DNA of 64,000 nt from Athripsodes cinereus (GCA_947579605.1 OX388305.1:20721542-20785541); one strand, 5' to 3'. Counted from the stretch's first letter, positions 24,243 through 34,656 are shown. The notes: generated from the sequence alone by a model not told the origin. Numbers and translations: made by a program.

Positions 24243-24770
24243 CTACTTACTATACTATACCCTCACGCCGTGTCCCAAGTGGGGTAGGCAGAGAGAACGG
24301 AACGCCATGTTGATCTATCCTTACATACTTCTTTCGCTTCCTCTACATTCATCCAGTTTTTTATACATGCACTCCGATTCCTCTTAATTAACACGCGACC
24401 GTCCTTGAGAATTTGGTCCACGTGGTCAAACCACGTAGTTATTGGACGTCCGCGCTTTCTCAGACCCCCTCTTTCAGATAAATATAACGTCTTCGTCAAT
24501 CTTACATCATCCATTCGCTCCACATAACCAAACCATCTCAATTTATTTACACGCATTCTATCCACAACACTCCTCTTGCATCCACTCATTCTTCTAATAT
24601 CTTCATTCCTCACTCTATCACGCAATGTTTTATCTACCATTCTCCTTAGTGATCGCATCTCCACAGCATTTATTCCACTCTCGTCCTTCAGCCACGTCCA
24701 AGATTCGTTTGCATACATAAGTGTCGGTACGAGAATGGCGTTGTGCACCAGCATTTAAGCCATGTTCGAC
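24243..24770 (-). pseudogene. LINE tail, family A, best-preserved copy
   Basis: The minus-strand frame 24754-24263 is open for 163 codons. It matches the C-terminal region of arthropod non-LTR reverse transcriptases: ILVPTLMYANESWTW, a conserved AVEMRSLRRM, RVRNEDIRR, LRWFGYVERMD, then KRGRPITTWFDHVDQILKD, WMNVEEAKEVCKDR and the terminal SVLSAYPTWDTA stop. This is the domain after the RT palm (thumb/connection). No palm motifs are present, so the copy is 5'-truncated. The element ends only a few bases after the stop, in a TATAGTATAG simple sequence. It sits inside the Harbinger remnant, so it inserted later. The non-LTR clade (RTE or Jockey-like) is uncertain. Confidence 0.8.
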
Positions 24771-25229
24771 ACATTGCTATTGCTAACAATAGATCGAAGT
24801 GCACCGTTTACTTTCGTTCTTTCGTTCACTTTTCTTTTTTCAATGTCCCTATCATATCTACCATCCCTCGCAAACATACTTCCTATGGAATCAATGTAAG
24901 AAGAAAAATACATTTGGTTACAACCGACTTAATTTATTATAGTAATTAAACATATAGAAGATAGATAGATAAGACATTAAACATATAAAATAAAGACATT
25001 TATTCAATCTTTTTGAAAATCTTCATTTTCAGAATATAAAATGAAACTTTTTATTGAAATTATCAAATATTTATTTGAATTGTTCAACATTGTATACTCT
25101 TTCTTTCTTTCTTCTCTTTTTTTCCGGCAAGACACCCGACATCGAGTATTTATGTATTGTATATACTCATTCAAAGAAATATTTGTTAATTTGAATAAGT
25201 TTTATAAAAAAATAATATAACAGTTACAA
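24771..25229. other. Interior of Harbinger element, no gene seen
   Basis: AT-rich filler between the nested LINE and the Myb/SANT-like remnant. The first part (to about 24900) has the composition of the LINE and may be its upstream part in decayed form. A short GATA repeat lies near 24960. Confidence 0.4.
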
Positions 25230-25234
25230 ACAAA

Positions 25235-25575
25235 ATAAATCTGAATTGAGAGGACAGAGAGCATTTATTAAACTCGCTGTTGGATCAGGAAGAGGAGGTC
25301 CACCACCTGTTTTCGACACCTCTTCGCATGTGCCGATAAAACCTTCCTACGCAACGACTTCATATTCTCCCAGCACCTCTTGAGTTGGAGGTCGTTCCTT
25401 TTTTGAGTTAGGGCGGACGAAGTATATTATGCTCGGGATACAGCTTTCCAGGCATCTTTTTTTTACTGGATGTTTCTGGAATTGGTACTCATGGTACTCA
25501 TATCTTCTATAATTTTATGTTGAGCGACGATCTACGTAAGCAATGGCTTTTCTGACGCAATTTTCCTGTAAAATA
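25235..25575 (-). pseudogene. Myb/SANT-like (MSANT) gene remnant of the Harbinger element
   Basis: On the minus strand, after a decayed start, one frame reads TQKRNDLQLKRCWENMKSLR, then RKVLSAHAKR. This is the third-helix part of a Myb/SANT-like DNA-binding domain with its W-E-N-x-K core. A frame change leads to EVSKTGGGPPLPDP, the TGGGP-P motif that commonly follows that domain in Harbinger-associated proteins. Harbinger elements need this second protein to bring the transposase to the termini. Stops and frameshifts make it inactive. The orientation, opposite to the transposase remnant, agrees with the superfamily. Confidence 0.65.
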
Positions 25576-26249
25576 AAAGATTTATGTTATAAATATACAT
25601 TATAATAATTATCTTGTGTTAGGCAACTAACTGTATCACCAATAGCAAATTCGACATTGTTGAAAGTAATTTTAGTACAACGTAAAACCTTCAATGGACT
25701 TGTACCAATAATTTGTTTCACACATTAAATTATATTTAATAATTTACTATTATTTAATAATATATTTGATTAATAAATGACAAATTACTTGGTAAATTAA
25801 ATTCACGAACAGCGCCCGTATTTATTTTAGTTTAGGTAAATAAAATAATGCACTTTTTGCAGCTAGATTAGTTATCTGGTAGATAATATATTTACTTAAA
25901 ATATGTAATGTCTTGTAATATATTTAAACATTTACCTTTGAATAGTGTTTTCCACTTTAATAACAGCGAAAATAAGGCACAATATTATAACAAACACAAA
26001 AAAACGTGCAAAATAATGAAATGTCAGATAGGCGCCGATTATAATGAATGCAGTAATTAATCACCGATTTGCGAATTGACCAATCACGAGCGGTGTGTAT
26101 TAGTAGTAGTGAGTGCACAGATATGTATTTGCCAAGTGTTGTTCTAGAATACAAATCTATCAGTGTTTATTTCGCACAGAGAAATATTTTTACTTAGCGC
26201 AGCGTAGGCGGTCGCTATGTGTAAGTACTGTTTCAGAATACGAGCCTAA

Positions 26250-28430
26250 AAGCATGTTCCTTGACTAGGATATGGCATGCTAATAGATGTACCTACCTAT
26301 CTTTTTCTTGTTATAATAAAGATGAATCTAATTTTAAAATAAATCAAATTACAACCCGGGTATATCAAAATAAGCAATATGCTAGTTAAAATAAGCAGTT
26401 TTTGAGCGTATCACATTAAATTTCAAATACGCTATGAAGAAGAAATCCTGCATATTTATTACTTACAGTCTTACAGACCGCAAACTATCCCTCTTGTAAA
26501 ATTTGCTGTGATGGTTGACGTGGATACATATTGGTAAAATATTCAATGTAATACAATAATAATATAATATGTAAGTAGCTTCTGACGTGGATACCTTTTT
26601 GTATTTGAAGTTCTCATTTACTCGATTTATTTATCTATATTTATAATACAATTTCCTAAAATTAATTAATAATACAGTGTCCTTGAGGTGCTTTGGCACG
26701 TAAACGACACTTTAATTGTCCAATAGTAATCATAAATCAAAATAAAAGTTTAAATGAATATATCCCAAAAAAATATCCTGATGATTTTCGAATGAAAGTA
26801 ACGTTTTTAAAATATTATTTGAATTATGTTTACATAAATGGTGGCAACTACTTCTCTCTAGGCTATGCCGAGATTGAAGCTACGAAATAATAAGTACACA
26901 CCACGTAGTTAAAATGTTATTTTGTGTGAATAAAATAACAATATTTCACAATAATGAGTAAATATAAAAACATTTTATTGCATCATAATATAAAAGTAAA
27001 TCAAAGTACCTTCATATTTTTTTGTACTCTGAAGTACTTAGAATATAACGATTCTGAAAGTCTCACGGTATAGAAATAACCTTTATTGAACCTTTATGTT
27101 CTTATTTTATTTAATTGCCCAAAATTTGAATATAATAAAATTAAAGGTTTTTTCTTATTGGAACATAATAATTTGCGTGCATGTGTGTGTGCTAGGAATA
27201 TATTGTATATTTTTCACAGTGTGAAAAACAAAAAAGAGACATTTACTCGTTCTAAAATTCTTCAAAGAAAAAGGTTGAATAAAAAAACATCTTCAAACAC
27301 TTTGATTATGTATTCAGTTTAGTTATTATATTAGGAATTTGAAAGGTGGCTCGAGCAATATCAGGAACAGCTGCATGATAACTTCATCACTGAGTAATTT
27401 AATTCAACTGAACGGGAACACGATCATTGGTGAAGGTCATATAAAGAAAAATTAATTCAAGCTATTTTTTATTAAGAATTTAATATTTAACAACGTTTTT
27501 TTAGAAAAAATATGCAATATTAAGTTTGTAAATGATATAAAATTTAACATTCAATTTTAAGTAACTATGTATTTGTAATGTTAATGAAATATAAATTGAA
27601 AGATTTTAATTAACTCTCAACGACAAGAACAATTTGATATTTTTTATGATTAAATATAAACAGAACATTTTCAAAATGGATCGTGGTTTATATATAAATA
27701 TTATAATTTCTCATTTTTGGAATTGCGTTTGTAAATAATCGACCTTACCACTTAAATGTTTATTTTTTTCAATCTGGGAACAAAATGAATACACAAATTT
27801 TCAATCAAACTACATAGATATGTTAACATTGATGAGTTGATAATATAAATAGCTTGACTTTCAAGATGATAAATAGTAAAACGCTGCGATATGGTTTGAA
27901 AAAACAAAAAAAAAAACAAAAATGGACTTATGGCATATATGCATTTTTTTCCTGTAACAAAAATATCTCCCCGTTTACATTTAGATTTTTAATCACAAAA
28001 ATGCATTTTAAATTACGTAAAACATTAATTTTAACAATAAGGTAAAGAAAGAAATTCAACAATGCATCTTCGTTTACCATCATGTTTCCAAAGTAAGGTG
28101 GGTACGTAAATAGCATTTCATTTCAAAATCTTTCAACTCAAAGACTATCATTTTGCGATACCGAGACTCGAATATAAAAGGCACGTTACATTTATGAACG
28201 TACATCGAGAACTAAATACAATACAGGAGGGAATATTAAACATAAATTATTATAATGGCAAATGTGGTACCATTACCGCACAATAGATATGTACGTTCAT
28301 ATTACATACTTACCCGCACATAATAATGAAAGAACTCTTATAGGTACTACCCCTTACTTATTCGGTGTTCATATGAGGTAGGTGTTTATGTTTCTTATTC
28401 AATCATAGTTGTTCAAATAATATCGAATCG
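26250..28430. other. AT-rich region, no gene seen
   Basis: Several short frames (26693-26890, 27086-27322, 27854-28045) are Lys/Asn/Ile/Phe-rich and show no known motif. No terminal repeats were found. It is treated as noncoding. Confidence 0.5.
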
Positions 28431-28432
28431 AA

Positions 28433-28691
28433 CACTGAGAAAAATACTAACGAAATTTCACAACAAATCATTGGTACGTACTATCAGATTAGGACCAGAG
28501 ATCGTACAAACGATTCTTTAGTACGAATCTATAATATTAACTCTTCGCAAACAAGTTGTTGGTAAATTTACCAATGATTTGTTTGCGAAGAGTTAATATT
28601 ATAGATTTATACCAATGAATCGTTTGTACGATCTCTGGTCCTAATCTGATAGTACCGTACCAATGATTCGTTTTGAGTATTTTTCTTAGTG
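28433..28691. mobile_element. Foldback MITE, near-palindromic, 259 bp
   Basis: Almost the whole element is one inverted repeat. It starts CACTGAGAAAAATACTAACG and ends with the complement, and the centre TTGGTAAATTTACCAA is self-complementary. The arms contain CAGATTAGGACCAGAGATCG and its complement. The outer dinucleotides are AA on both sides. The related copy at 39383-39576 has TA on both sides, so a Tc1/mariner-type TA insertion with a mutated site here is likely (inference). No coding capacity. Confidence 0.85.
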
Positions 28692-28807
28692 AAAGACAGC
28701 CTTTAACAGTATTAATTCATGTTTGTATTTTTTAATTTATGAATTTCACATAAACCGCCAAAACATCATTTTCAAATATATCACTTTATTATGATAAAAA
28801 AATAAAT

Positions 28808-28866
28808 GTACACTTTTTTATAATTATCATAATACTAGTACACTTTTTTATAATTATCGTAATAAG
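28808..28866 (+). repeat. 30-bp tandem duplication
   Basis: GTACACTTTTTTATAATTAT starts at 28808 and again at 28838, with one or two differences. A simple local duplication. Confidence 0.85.
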
Positions 28867-29685
28867 CCTTTTTCAAAGAATGTGATTTAATTTTAGAATG
28901 TTTTTTCACGAATGGTGAAGATAAGTAATATGTATAACGTGGATAAAAAAGTACAAAGTAGGTAGGTACATACACAAATAGAAAGTACAAAATATATTAA
29001 TAATTTATCTATGTCTTCAGGCGTTATTTTGTGGATTATTTATGAAAAAATATCAAACATTTTTATCCATAGGCAGGGTTTCATTTTAGTACGTTTTCAG
29101 TTATAATAATGACATTATAATTAAATTATAGCTTTTGTTTATTAATTCTTGTTAGATTCTTGAAGGCGGCATTGTTTTTCAAAAAAAGTTCTAATAAGAA
29201 TGTGTATGTATTAGAAAGTGTGTTTAATTTATTATAATGTTTAACATAAAAATGTATTTTTTTTTTCATAGATCAATTTTATTTTCTCTAAAACATCAAT
29301 AAAACATAAAAGGATCACTTATATTTCCAATAATTAATAAATATAGATTTAACTTTTAGTAAATCTCTCACATGAACATGAATGAATCATATGAATCAAT
29401 TTAAATTGAAACGTGTGAAAATAGTTTTAGAATTATACCAAGTACATAATTATGTGTATACAACTATATTAGTAAATCTTTCTTTCTTTACTTTAACTTT
29501 GTAAGGGTATTTATTTTATACGTAGAAAATGACATTATACGTATCAGTACAAACTTAACTTTATTCTACAGAATATTATAATGTGTTTATAAATACCTAG
29601 TAGAAGTGAAAAAATATCCAGAATATATCTGGTATCCAGTGGGATGGAAACCAGATACATTTATATATATGTATATAATGAGTTA
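28867..29685. other. AT-rich region, no gene seen
   Basis: No recognisable coding sequence or paired repeats. It ends abruptly at the GC-richer LINE fragment starting near 29686. Confidence 0.5.
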
Positions 29686-30103
29686 CAATCCATTGGATTG
29701 GTCTGCAACGAGTTTTGACTTATTTCTCCACTCCTCCCTATTCTCAGCTAGTCTCTTCAACTCCATATATGAGCCACAGCTCATGTCCCTCTTCAGTTGG
29801 TCCATATAGGCGTCTCTTGGTCGACCTCTGCCATTTGTGCCTTCGGTCCTGCCCTCTGCGATTGCGATGAGCAGTCCTGGGTGCCTGATGTTGTGGCCAA
29901 TCCAATTAGCTCGTTGTTGGTAAATTCTTTTGAGGAGTTGCCTTTTTTCGCCAACCCTGGTTAACACTTCTTCGTTTTCGACGTGTTCCGACCAATGAAT
30001 CTTCAGCATGCGTCTATAGCACCACATTTCAAATGCCGCTAACCGTCCGCTTTCCCTCTTGCTGATGGTCCACGTCTCGCACCCAGATACATAGTGTCAA
30101 AAT
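29686..30103 (-). pseudogene. LINE reverse transcriptase C-terminal fragment, family C
   Basis: The minus-strand reading is open for about 140 codons. Upstream of the first ATG (30027) the same frame already shows GCETWTISKRESGRLAAFEM. It continues WCYRRMLKIHWSEHV, NEEVLTRVGEKRQLLKRI, ANWIGHNIRHPGLL, EGTNGRGRPRDAYMDQ and ELKRLAENREEWRNK. This is the post-palm tail of another arthropod non-LTR reverse transcriptase: the RRML-I-W, WIGH and GRGRPR blocks are the family hallmarks. It differs from family A in sequence. The palm domain is missing, so the copy is 5'-truncated. Confidence 0.8.
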
Positions 30104-30325
30104 ATTCTGTACAATACCTGATAGTGATTAGGTAGGTATATTCGGAGAAAAAAAATTGTTCAAGATTGATGAAAAATTCATCAATTTAATTTTAAGTCAC
30201 TTTTTTATTGTACAATACGCATTCAATGTTGCGATTGGTTCTCTCATTCATGATATTGAAATTTCAAGCAAAATTTTCTAAATAAGTACTCAAAGTTTGC
30301 CTAAAGAGTTACTACTACTACTACT

Positions 30326-30600
30326 ATACCATCACGGCATATCCCACAATTGGGGTAGTCAGCAGATCAGCTGTATGTAAGAAACATACAAACTGTCCTC
30401 TTCGTGCCAGTATAAAATCAAGACATTCAGGATGGGTGGCAAACCTCAACGCTGAATTTAAGATGTAAAATGTCTTATTTTTTTCGAACACCTGCCTTTT
30501 ACAGGACACTCGAAAACTTACGCAGAAGAGTGGGAGACCAATTCTTTACCGGGTGCTCCACTGCCTTAAGAGTTCCTGTCGGTAAAATCCTCATCTAATG
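30326..30600 (-). pseudogene. LINE tail, family B
   Basis: Begins after a CTA simple repeat with CATCACGGCATATCCCACAA. The minus-strand frame 30509-30324 is open for 61 codons and ends TTPIVGYAVMV stop. The core resembles the family A terminus (CACGCCGTGTCCCAAGTGGG), so the two are related at their 3' ends. Further copies or pieces lie at 35524, 38286, 43728, 44755, 59187, 61770 and 62716. Upstream (30490-30600) the sequence CAGGACACTCGAAAACTTAC is shared with 62893-62970, so it is part of the repeat. Confidence 0.6.
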
Positions 30601-30954
30601 TTCTACAATAACCACAGCAATTACCAAGTTTCGTATTATCAAATTTATTTATTTTCAATACATCCAAACCTCACACCCCCTCACCGCACTACACCCCATT
30701 CTTAATTATATTGTATTATCTTTCCATTGTACATATTAAGTTTAAAGTACCTATTTTTTCACTGAAGATGGACGTAGTCCGAAAAGCTTATGAAAATATA
30801 TAATACTTTAAGTGGAAGACACAGTGTTTTAATTTAATTTAATCAAACTAAATATTTAATTCTGTATTACCAAACTTTTTTTTAAACGTCTTCTTTAGTC
30901 CACACTTTATAACACATTCTAATGTAAATAAATTTAATTTAATTTTTTTGTTTA
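30601..30954. other. AT-rich region, no gene seen
   Basis: No gene recognised. The GGACGTAGTCCGAAAAGCTT segment near 30770 may be the end of an old retroposon, but no partner copy is seen in this window. Confidence 0.4.
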
Positions 30955-31108
30955 GTGTTACTATAGAAAACGACTAACGCACGACCGGTTTCGCGGACTC
31001 CGAGTTCACATCATCAGGTAGTGATATACCTATACTGAAACGTAACCAGATGATGCGAACTCAAGTCCGCAAAACCGGTTGTGCGTTAGTTATACTCTAT
31101 AGTTACAC
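30955..31108. mobile_element. Foldback MITE, 154 bp
   Basis: Inverted arms of about 60-65 bp: GTGTTACTATAGAAAACGAC...ACGCACGACCGGTTTCGCGG on the left, with the complement on the right ending CTATAGTTACAC. The arms are imperfect, and the central GGTAGTGATATACC separates them. No coding capacity. The superfamily was not assigned because no clear target duplication is visible. Confidence 0.75.
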
Positions 31109-31588
31109 CAAAAAATAAAAATAAATTTTACATAGTTTATTATATCATTTGAAATGAAGCAATCCAAAGTGAATACGGATACAAATAATGAAGTAGATAA
31201 TATAATTATCTCATGTAGGTATTTGGTTAACGATTTTACCACATATCCGATATCATCCTTAGGTAATCAATAGTATTTTTAGATAAAAATACCTACTGTA
31301 TAATTCTCCTGCATATTTCTCGTAATCTAAAATTCAATTTGTCTTAACATGTTACACATAATATCCATGAAACTTTGTCCATACATACGTTATTCTAATA
31401 GTATTACATGACGTGTGTACCTACCTATATTGAAAGATGGATTAATCTGCCTGAATACCTTTGTGGTGAAATAAAAATGGGATTTCTAGTAATATAATAT
31501 AATATTCTCTTTTACATAAAACATAATTACTTATGTGGCCTATTGGATTATTTTCTTCTTTCTCTTTTATTTTGATACATTAGGTATG
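31109..31588. other. AT-rich region, no gene seen
   Basis: Nothing recognised between the MITE and the LTR element target site. Confidence 0.5.
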
Positions 31589-31593
31589 ATATT

Positions 31594-31896
31594 TATTGTA
31601 TACTGGGTCAAGTATAACAATATTAGGTTCTTTTTGAATAACGACACGGATTTTATATTTACACAATATATTCAATAAATAATTCCTATTATAATTTGTC
31701 GAACACAATTTGTCAAAACACGCAGCCTAACAGTGCAAGTCAAGGTTCTATCAATTAATGAGCGCCGCTCTCCACAGGCGGCCAACCTATATAGACTACA
31801 TAGTATTGCTACTCACTCATCATAACTACTGTTTACTTGAAAACAAGGTTCAAGGTTCACTTAACCTGTACTGTGTATCAAAGTCCAAACACTACA
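31594..31896 (-). repeat. 3' LTR
   Basis: On the minus strand the LTR starts TGTAGTGTTTGG and ends CAGTATACAATA. It contains a TATATAGG promoter-like box (plus coordinates about 31789-31796) downstream of a GGTTCAAGGTTC-type direct repeat. No difference from the other LTR was found by eye. Including the last three bases (ATA) gives the perfect ATATT target duplication; ending at TACA would not. Confidence 0.92.
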
Positions 31897-31908
31897 CTCT
31901 CCCCTCAC
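31897..31908 (-). promoter_or_regulatory. Polypurine tract
   Basis: GTGAGGGGAGAG on the minus strand, directly abutting the 3' LTR start. This is the expected primer for plus-strand DNA synthesis. Confidence 0.8.
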
Positions 31909-32014
31909 AACCTTGAAAATCTTTCTATACTACATATTTAAATATTTATACAATTCTATGTGATTGACAGTGTTCTCTACTTATTTCAAGACTCTATACA
32001 TATAAAACAAAACA

Positions 32015-32212
32015 TTACAAATACACGCAGACATGTTCTTCCTTCCGTCCAGGGCCACCAGATGAAGTCTTCCACCAGCCTAAGTCCTGGGTCTCAGCTG
32101 TCCCCGCCAATGGCTTCCAATCTGACCTGAAAAATTCAGAACCGGTGAGAGCTTTGCCTTCAAACAGGGGGAGGGGACCTAAGCTCCTACTATTTATCAG
32201 AGGGACTGTCAT
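32015..32212 (-). CDS. Small downstream frame of the LTR element
   Basis: A 65-codon frame that overlaps the end of the gag-protease frame by about 23 bp in another phase. The sequence (for example GPLPLFEGKALTGSEFF, DLGWWKTSSGGPGRKEEH) shows no domain I recognise. It may be the shifted continuation of the integrase C-terminal extension, since such Pro/Gly/Arg-rich tails are common after the GPY/F domain in gypsy elements, or it may be untranslated. It is too short for an envelope protein, and no signal peptide or membrane segment is seen. Confidence 0.35.
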   Translation of the reverse strand: MTVPLINSRSLGPLPLFEGKALTGSEFFRSDWKPLAGTAETQDLGWWKTSSGGPGRKEEHVCVYL

Positions 32213-34130
32213 CCCAATGCACAGATCTCACAACTATCCGATCCATATGTCTTTTCCAGAGCTGATCAGTACCTTTGATTCTAATAAGAAAAGTTCTATT
32301 TCCTAATATCTTTTCAATTTTACCTAAAACCATCTTTTCACTCCTGAGATCTTTGACAAGTACTGATGTACCCAAATTAAATTCCTTTTTCCTCCCCGAG
32401 ACAAACTTCGAGCCCCTGGAACTATCTTTACAAATTTCCCTATTTACATACCTTTCCTCATATCTATACCTATTTAAACATTTACATCCATTGTTATTCC
32501 GCTTTTTCACTAAATTCTTAACTATATTCTCAATGTCTATATTAAAATTAACCCAATAAAAATAACTTCTAACAAATGATTTCATTTTCCCAATAACTGA
32601 ATAATTTTTACACAAATAATTTATCACAATACCTTTAACTGATTCCGGAATAACAATTCTATCTCTGTAGAATAAATAATCCTTGTACACAGTCAAATGT
32701 TCCTTCACATTAAACAACTTCGCAATAGATTCATTTAACTGTCTTTTGCACGGCCAATTATTTTTTTCCACATATTTAACAACTTTTTCCAATGTATAAT
32801 CACTTTTACTTCTCTCTAAAATTAATTTCGAATTAAAACTATTATTTTTATTTACAAAATCTAATTTTTGTTGTTTCACATTACACGCAAGCGATGCGTT
32901 CGCACTGAAATTCGGAATATTTTCAATGGGTTTACATGCAACAATATTGTTTAATTCACTGCCTTCCGTGCTATGTACTTTGTACCCTATATTATACCTA
33001 CGCATAAAATCTGTACCCAATATTATTTTATTCCCGCTCTCTGTTACAACAAATTTAATATTTTTTTCCATTCCATTATGATTTATTTTACAATGTTTAA
33101 TACCTAACACATTCAAACTGTGCCCGCTATACGTAGATAAATTAATTTCATCACACTTCTCTATTATATTATTTTCGTTGAATATTTCTTGCAATTTTTG
33201 AATAGATATGCAGCTAATATTCGCTCCCGAATCTAAAATACATTCAACATTTTTATTCTCAATTCTTACATTTAATTTTATAAAATCGTTTTCGGTGTCT
33301 TGCGAATTATAAATACCTTGTATCTTATAACAATTTTCACTCAAATGCCCTTTAGATCTACATTTTCTACAAAAAAATTCTCTATTAAATTTACATTCAC
33401 TTTTATAGTGATTTCCCTTACAAATAAAACATGAAACATTTTTATTATGCTTATACCTACTCGTATTTACATTTGAATTTAACCTTGAAAATTTTGACGG
33501 TCGATTATTTTTCTTATAATCTGTATCTGTACTACTTGAACTACTGAAACTATTATTGTTTCGCCTGGAAATCTGGCTAATTTCTTCAAAATTTTCTACC
33601 TCTTTTTCTATTTTTCTCTCTAGTATGTGCTCATAACTAGAAGCCAAAGCAACTGCTTCGTTCAAAGATACCCTATCTTTATCACATTTCAAGAATAACT
33701 GCTGTTTAATCTCTTTATTTCTAATTCCGATTATAAACAAATCTTTTATATTACTTTCTAATCTAGTACCAAACTCACAATTTATACTTAATTCTCTTAA
33801 TCTTAAGGCAAAATCTTTAACATTTTCCGAATGACCTTGAGTAGCCTTGAAAAAAATTTCACGCGACTCAAATACACTTTTTTCCTCTTTAAAATAACCA
33901 TTAAATATCTGAATCAACTCTTTATAAGACTGTTTTTCCACAGAAGCTGGAAAACACAGATCAGACAGTAGCTTGAAACTGCCTTGGGACAACGATGTTA
34001 TGAAGAAAGCACGTTTCTTCACATCAGTCCAACTTTCATCATTCAATAATAAGGCGTTCTCCCACCTTGTCCTGTAAGAAGGCCAACTCATTGTCTTGTG
34101 ACAAAACGGCTCTAAACTTCTCGAAGTCAT
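32190..34130 (-). CDS. Gag-protease polyprotein fused to integrase tail
   Basis: The open frame runs from 34235 (681 aa). The ATG at 34130 (646 aa) is the likelier start, since the preceding 35 residues read like leader sequence. Numbering the long version: the Gag body is about 36-225. A Ser/Asn-rich linker precedes two zinc knuckles, C269-x2-C272-x3-H276-x4-C281 (one residue short) and C289-x2-C292-x4-H297-x4-C302. The retroviral-type aspartic protease has LDSGANISCIS (active Asp335) and IILGTDF near 404-410. After a short linker the frame jumps to the integrase N-terminal region (about 516-570: YLFYRDRIVIPES, GKMKSFVRSYFYW), whose zinc-binding His/His pair is not conserved, then to the integrase C-terminal GPY/F-like domain (about 615-667: LGTSVLVKDLRSEKM, LWKRHMDRIV). 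RT, RNase H and the DDE core are absent, yet the frame is unbroken. Products would be capsid, nucleocapsid and protease; the integrase tail is probably not catalytic. Confidence 0.88.
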   Translation of the reverse strand: MTSRSLEPFCHKTMSWPSYRTRWENALLLNDESWTDVKKRAFFITSLSQGSFKLLSDLCFPASVEKQSYKELIQIFNGYFKEEKSVFESREIFFKATQGHSENVKDFALRLRELSINCEFGTRLESNIKDLFIIGIRNKEIKQQLFLKCDKDRVSLNEAVALASSYEHILERKIEKEVENFEEISQISRRNNNSFSSSSSTDTDYKKNNRPSKFSRLNSNVNTSRYKHNKNVSCFICKGNHYKSECKFNREFFCRKCRSKGHLSENCYKIQGIYNSQDTENDFIKLNVRIENKNVECILDSGANISCISIQKLQEIFNENNIIEKCDEINLSTYSGHSLNVLGIKHCKINHNGMEKNIKFVVTESGNKIILGTDFMRRYNIGYKVHSTEGSELNNIVACKPIENIPNFSANASLACNVKQQKLDFVNKNNSFNSKLILERSKSDYTLEKVVKYVEKNNWPCKRQLNESIAKLFNVKEHLTVYKDYLFYRDRIVIPESVKGIVINYLCKNYSVIGKMKSFVRSYFYWVNFNIDIENIVKNLVKKRNNNGCKCLNRYRYEERYVNREICKDSSRGSKFVSGRKKEFNLGTSVLVKDLRSEKMVLGKIEKILGNRTFLIRIKGTDQLWKRHMDRIVVRSVHWDDSPSDK

Positions 34131-34235
34131 TTCGGAAAATACCACAAGCAACAACAACCAAGAATAAAAAATAGACTTAGCTGATGAGAGTCTCCTCCAA
34201 TCGCCCCGGTCTTCTGGATTTCCTTGCAACTGCAA

Positions 34236-34640
34236 TGGACTCCGCCTGGCTGACTTGCAAGAACTCTCCTCTCCTGGCTTCCTGGATCCACCAACTGGCT
34301 CCGCCTGGATGCTGGGTGACTCCTGTTACCCACTGCTGCCTGCACCTTGCCTCAAACTGGCTCCTGAGACTTCCTGTCTCCCTGCTGCTACCTGCAACTT
34401 GTCCAACTGGCTCTTGAGACTCCTGTCTCCCTGCTGCTACCTGCAACCTTGCCCCAACTGGCTTCTGAGACTCCTGTCTCTTTGCTGCTACCTGCACTGC
34501 TGGCTAATCTGGCTTTGGAGACTCCTGCCTCCTTTCTACTCCTGTAGACTGCCTTACAACTCTTTATTTCCGCGTACCGCCGACAAAACTTTCGGCGCGC
34601 AAAAAAAAGACTATTGTTGTATGTTTACGACAATTTTGAA
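34236..34640 (-). other. 5' leader of the LTR element
   Basis: Lies between the primer-binding site and the gag start on the minus strand. GC-richer than the host DNA. It holds a 50-51-bp tandem repeat and a short frame (34497-34177) translating the repeats as LQVAAGRQESQKPVG-like units. A packaging/dimerisation leader is expected here; whether the small frame is translated is unknown. Confidence 0.6.
34355..34545 (-). repeat. 50-51-bp tandem repeat in the element leader
   Basis: Units begin at about 34355, 34405, 34456 and 34506 (plus coordinates), each with a CTGGCTYCTGAGACTYCTGT and CTGCTGCTACCTGCA core. More degenerate units extend down to about 34246. The plus strand is pyrimidine-rich, so the transcript strand is rich in AGCAG and GGAG words. 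Confidence 0.8.
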
Positions 34641-34656
34641 CTACCGAACTGCGCCA
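34641..34656 (-). other. Primer-binding site (tRNA-Ser-like)
   Basis: Minus strand TGGCGCAGTTCGGTAG starts two bases after the 5' LTR. The first bases TGGCGCAGT match the 3' end of insect tRNA-Ser used by elements such as 17.6 and 297, with an extra T after them (from memory of the family, unverified). Confidence 0.65.

Larger units (their letters stand above)
23755..26246. mobile_element. PIF/Harbinger DNA transposon, decayed, with nested LINE
   Basis: The ends are inverted: GGCTCGTATTCTAAAACA at 23755, and at the right edge the complement of GGCTCGTATTCTGAAACA ending at 26246. Both are flanked by TAA (23752-23754 and 26247-26249), the 3-bp target typical of PIF/Harbinger. A second inverted pair, ATTTGTATTCTARAACA, lies inside at 23817 and near 26137-26154, giving four copies of a GTATTCT word likely to be transposase-binding repeats. 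Inside are a plus-strand remnant resembling the transposase N-terminus and a minus-strand Myb/SANT-like fragment; two divergent genes are the classical organisation. A family A LINE tail (24243-24770) is inserted in the middle. The catalytic DDE part was not found, so the element is dead. Confidence 0.8.

Noticed and set aside
31589..31600. LTR boundary at TGTATAC (300-bp LTRs with TG...CA ends)
   Set aside because: With that boundary the flanks TTTAT and ATATT do not match. Moving the end by three bases to include TAT, which both LTRs share, gives a perfect ATATT duplication.
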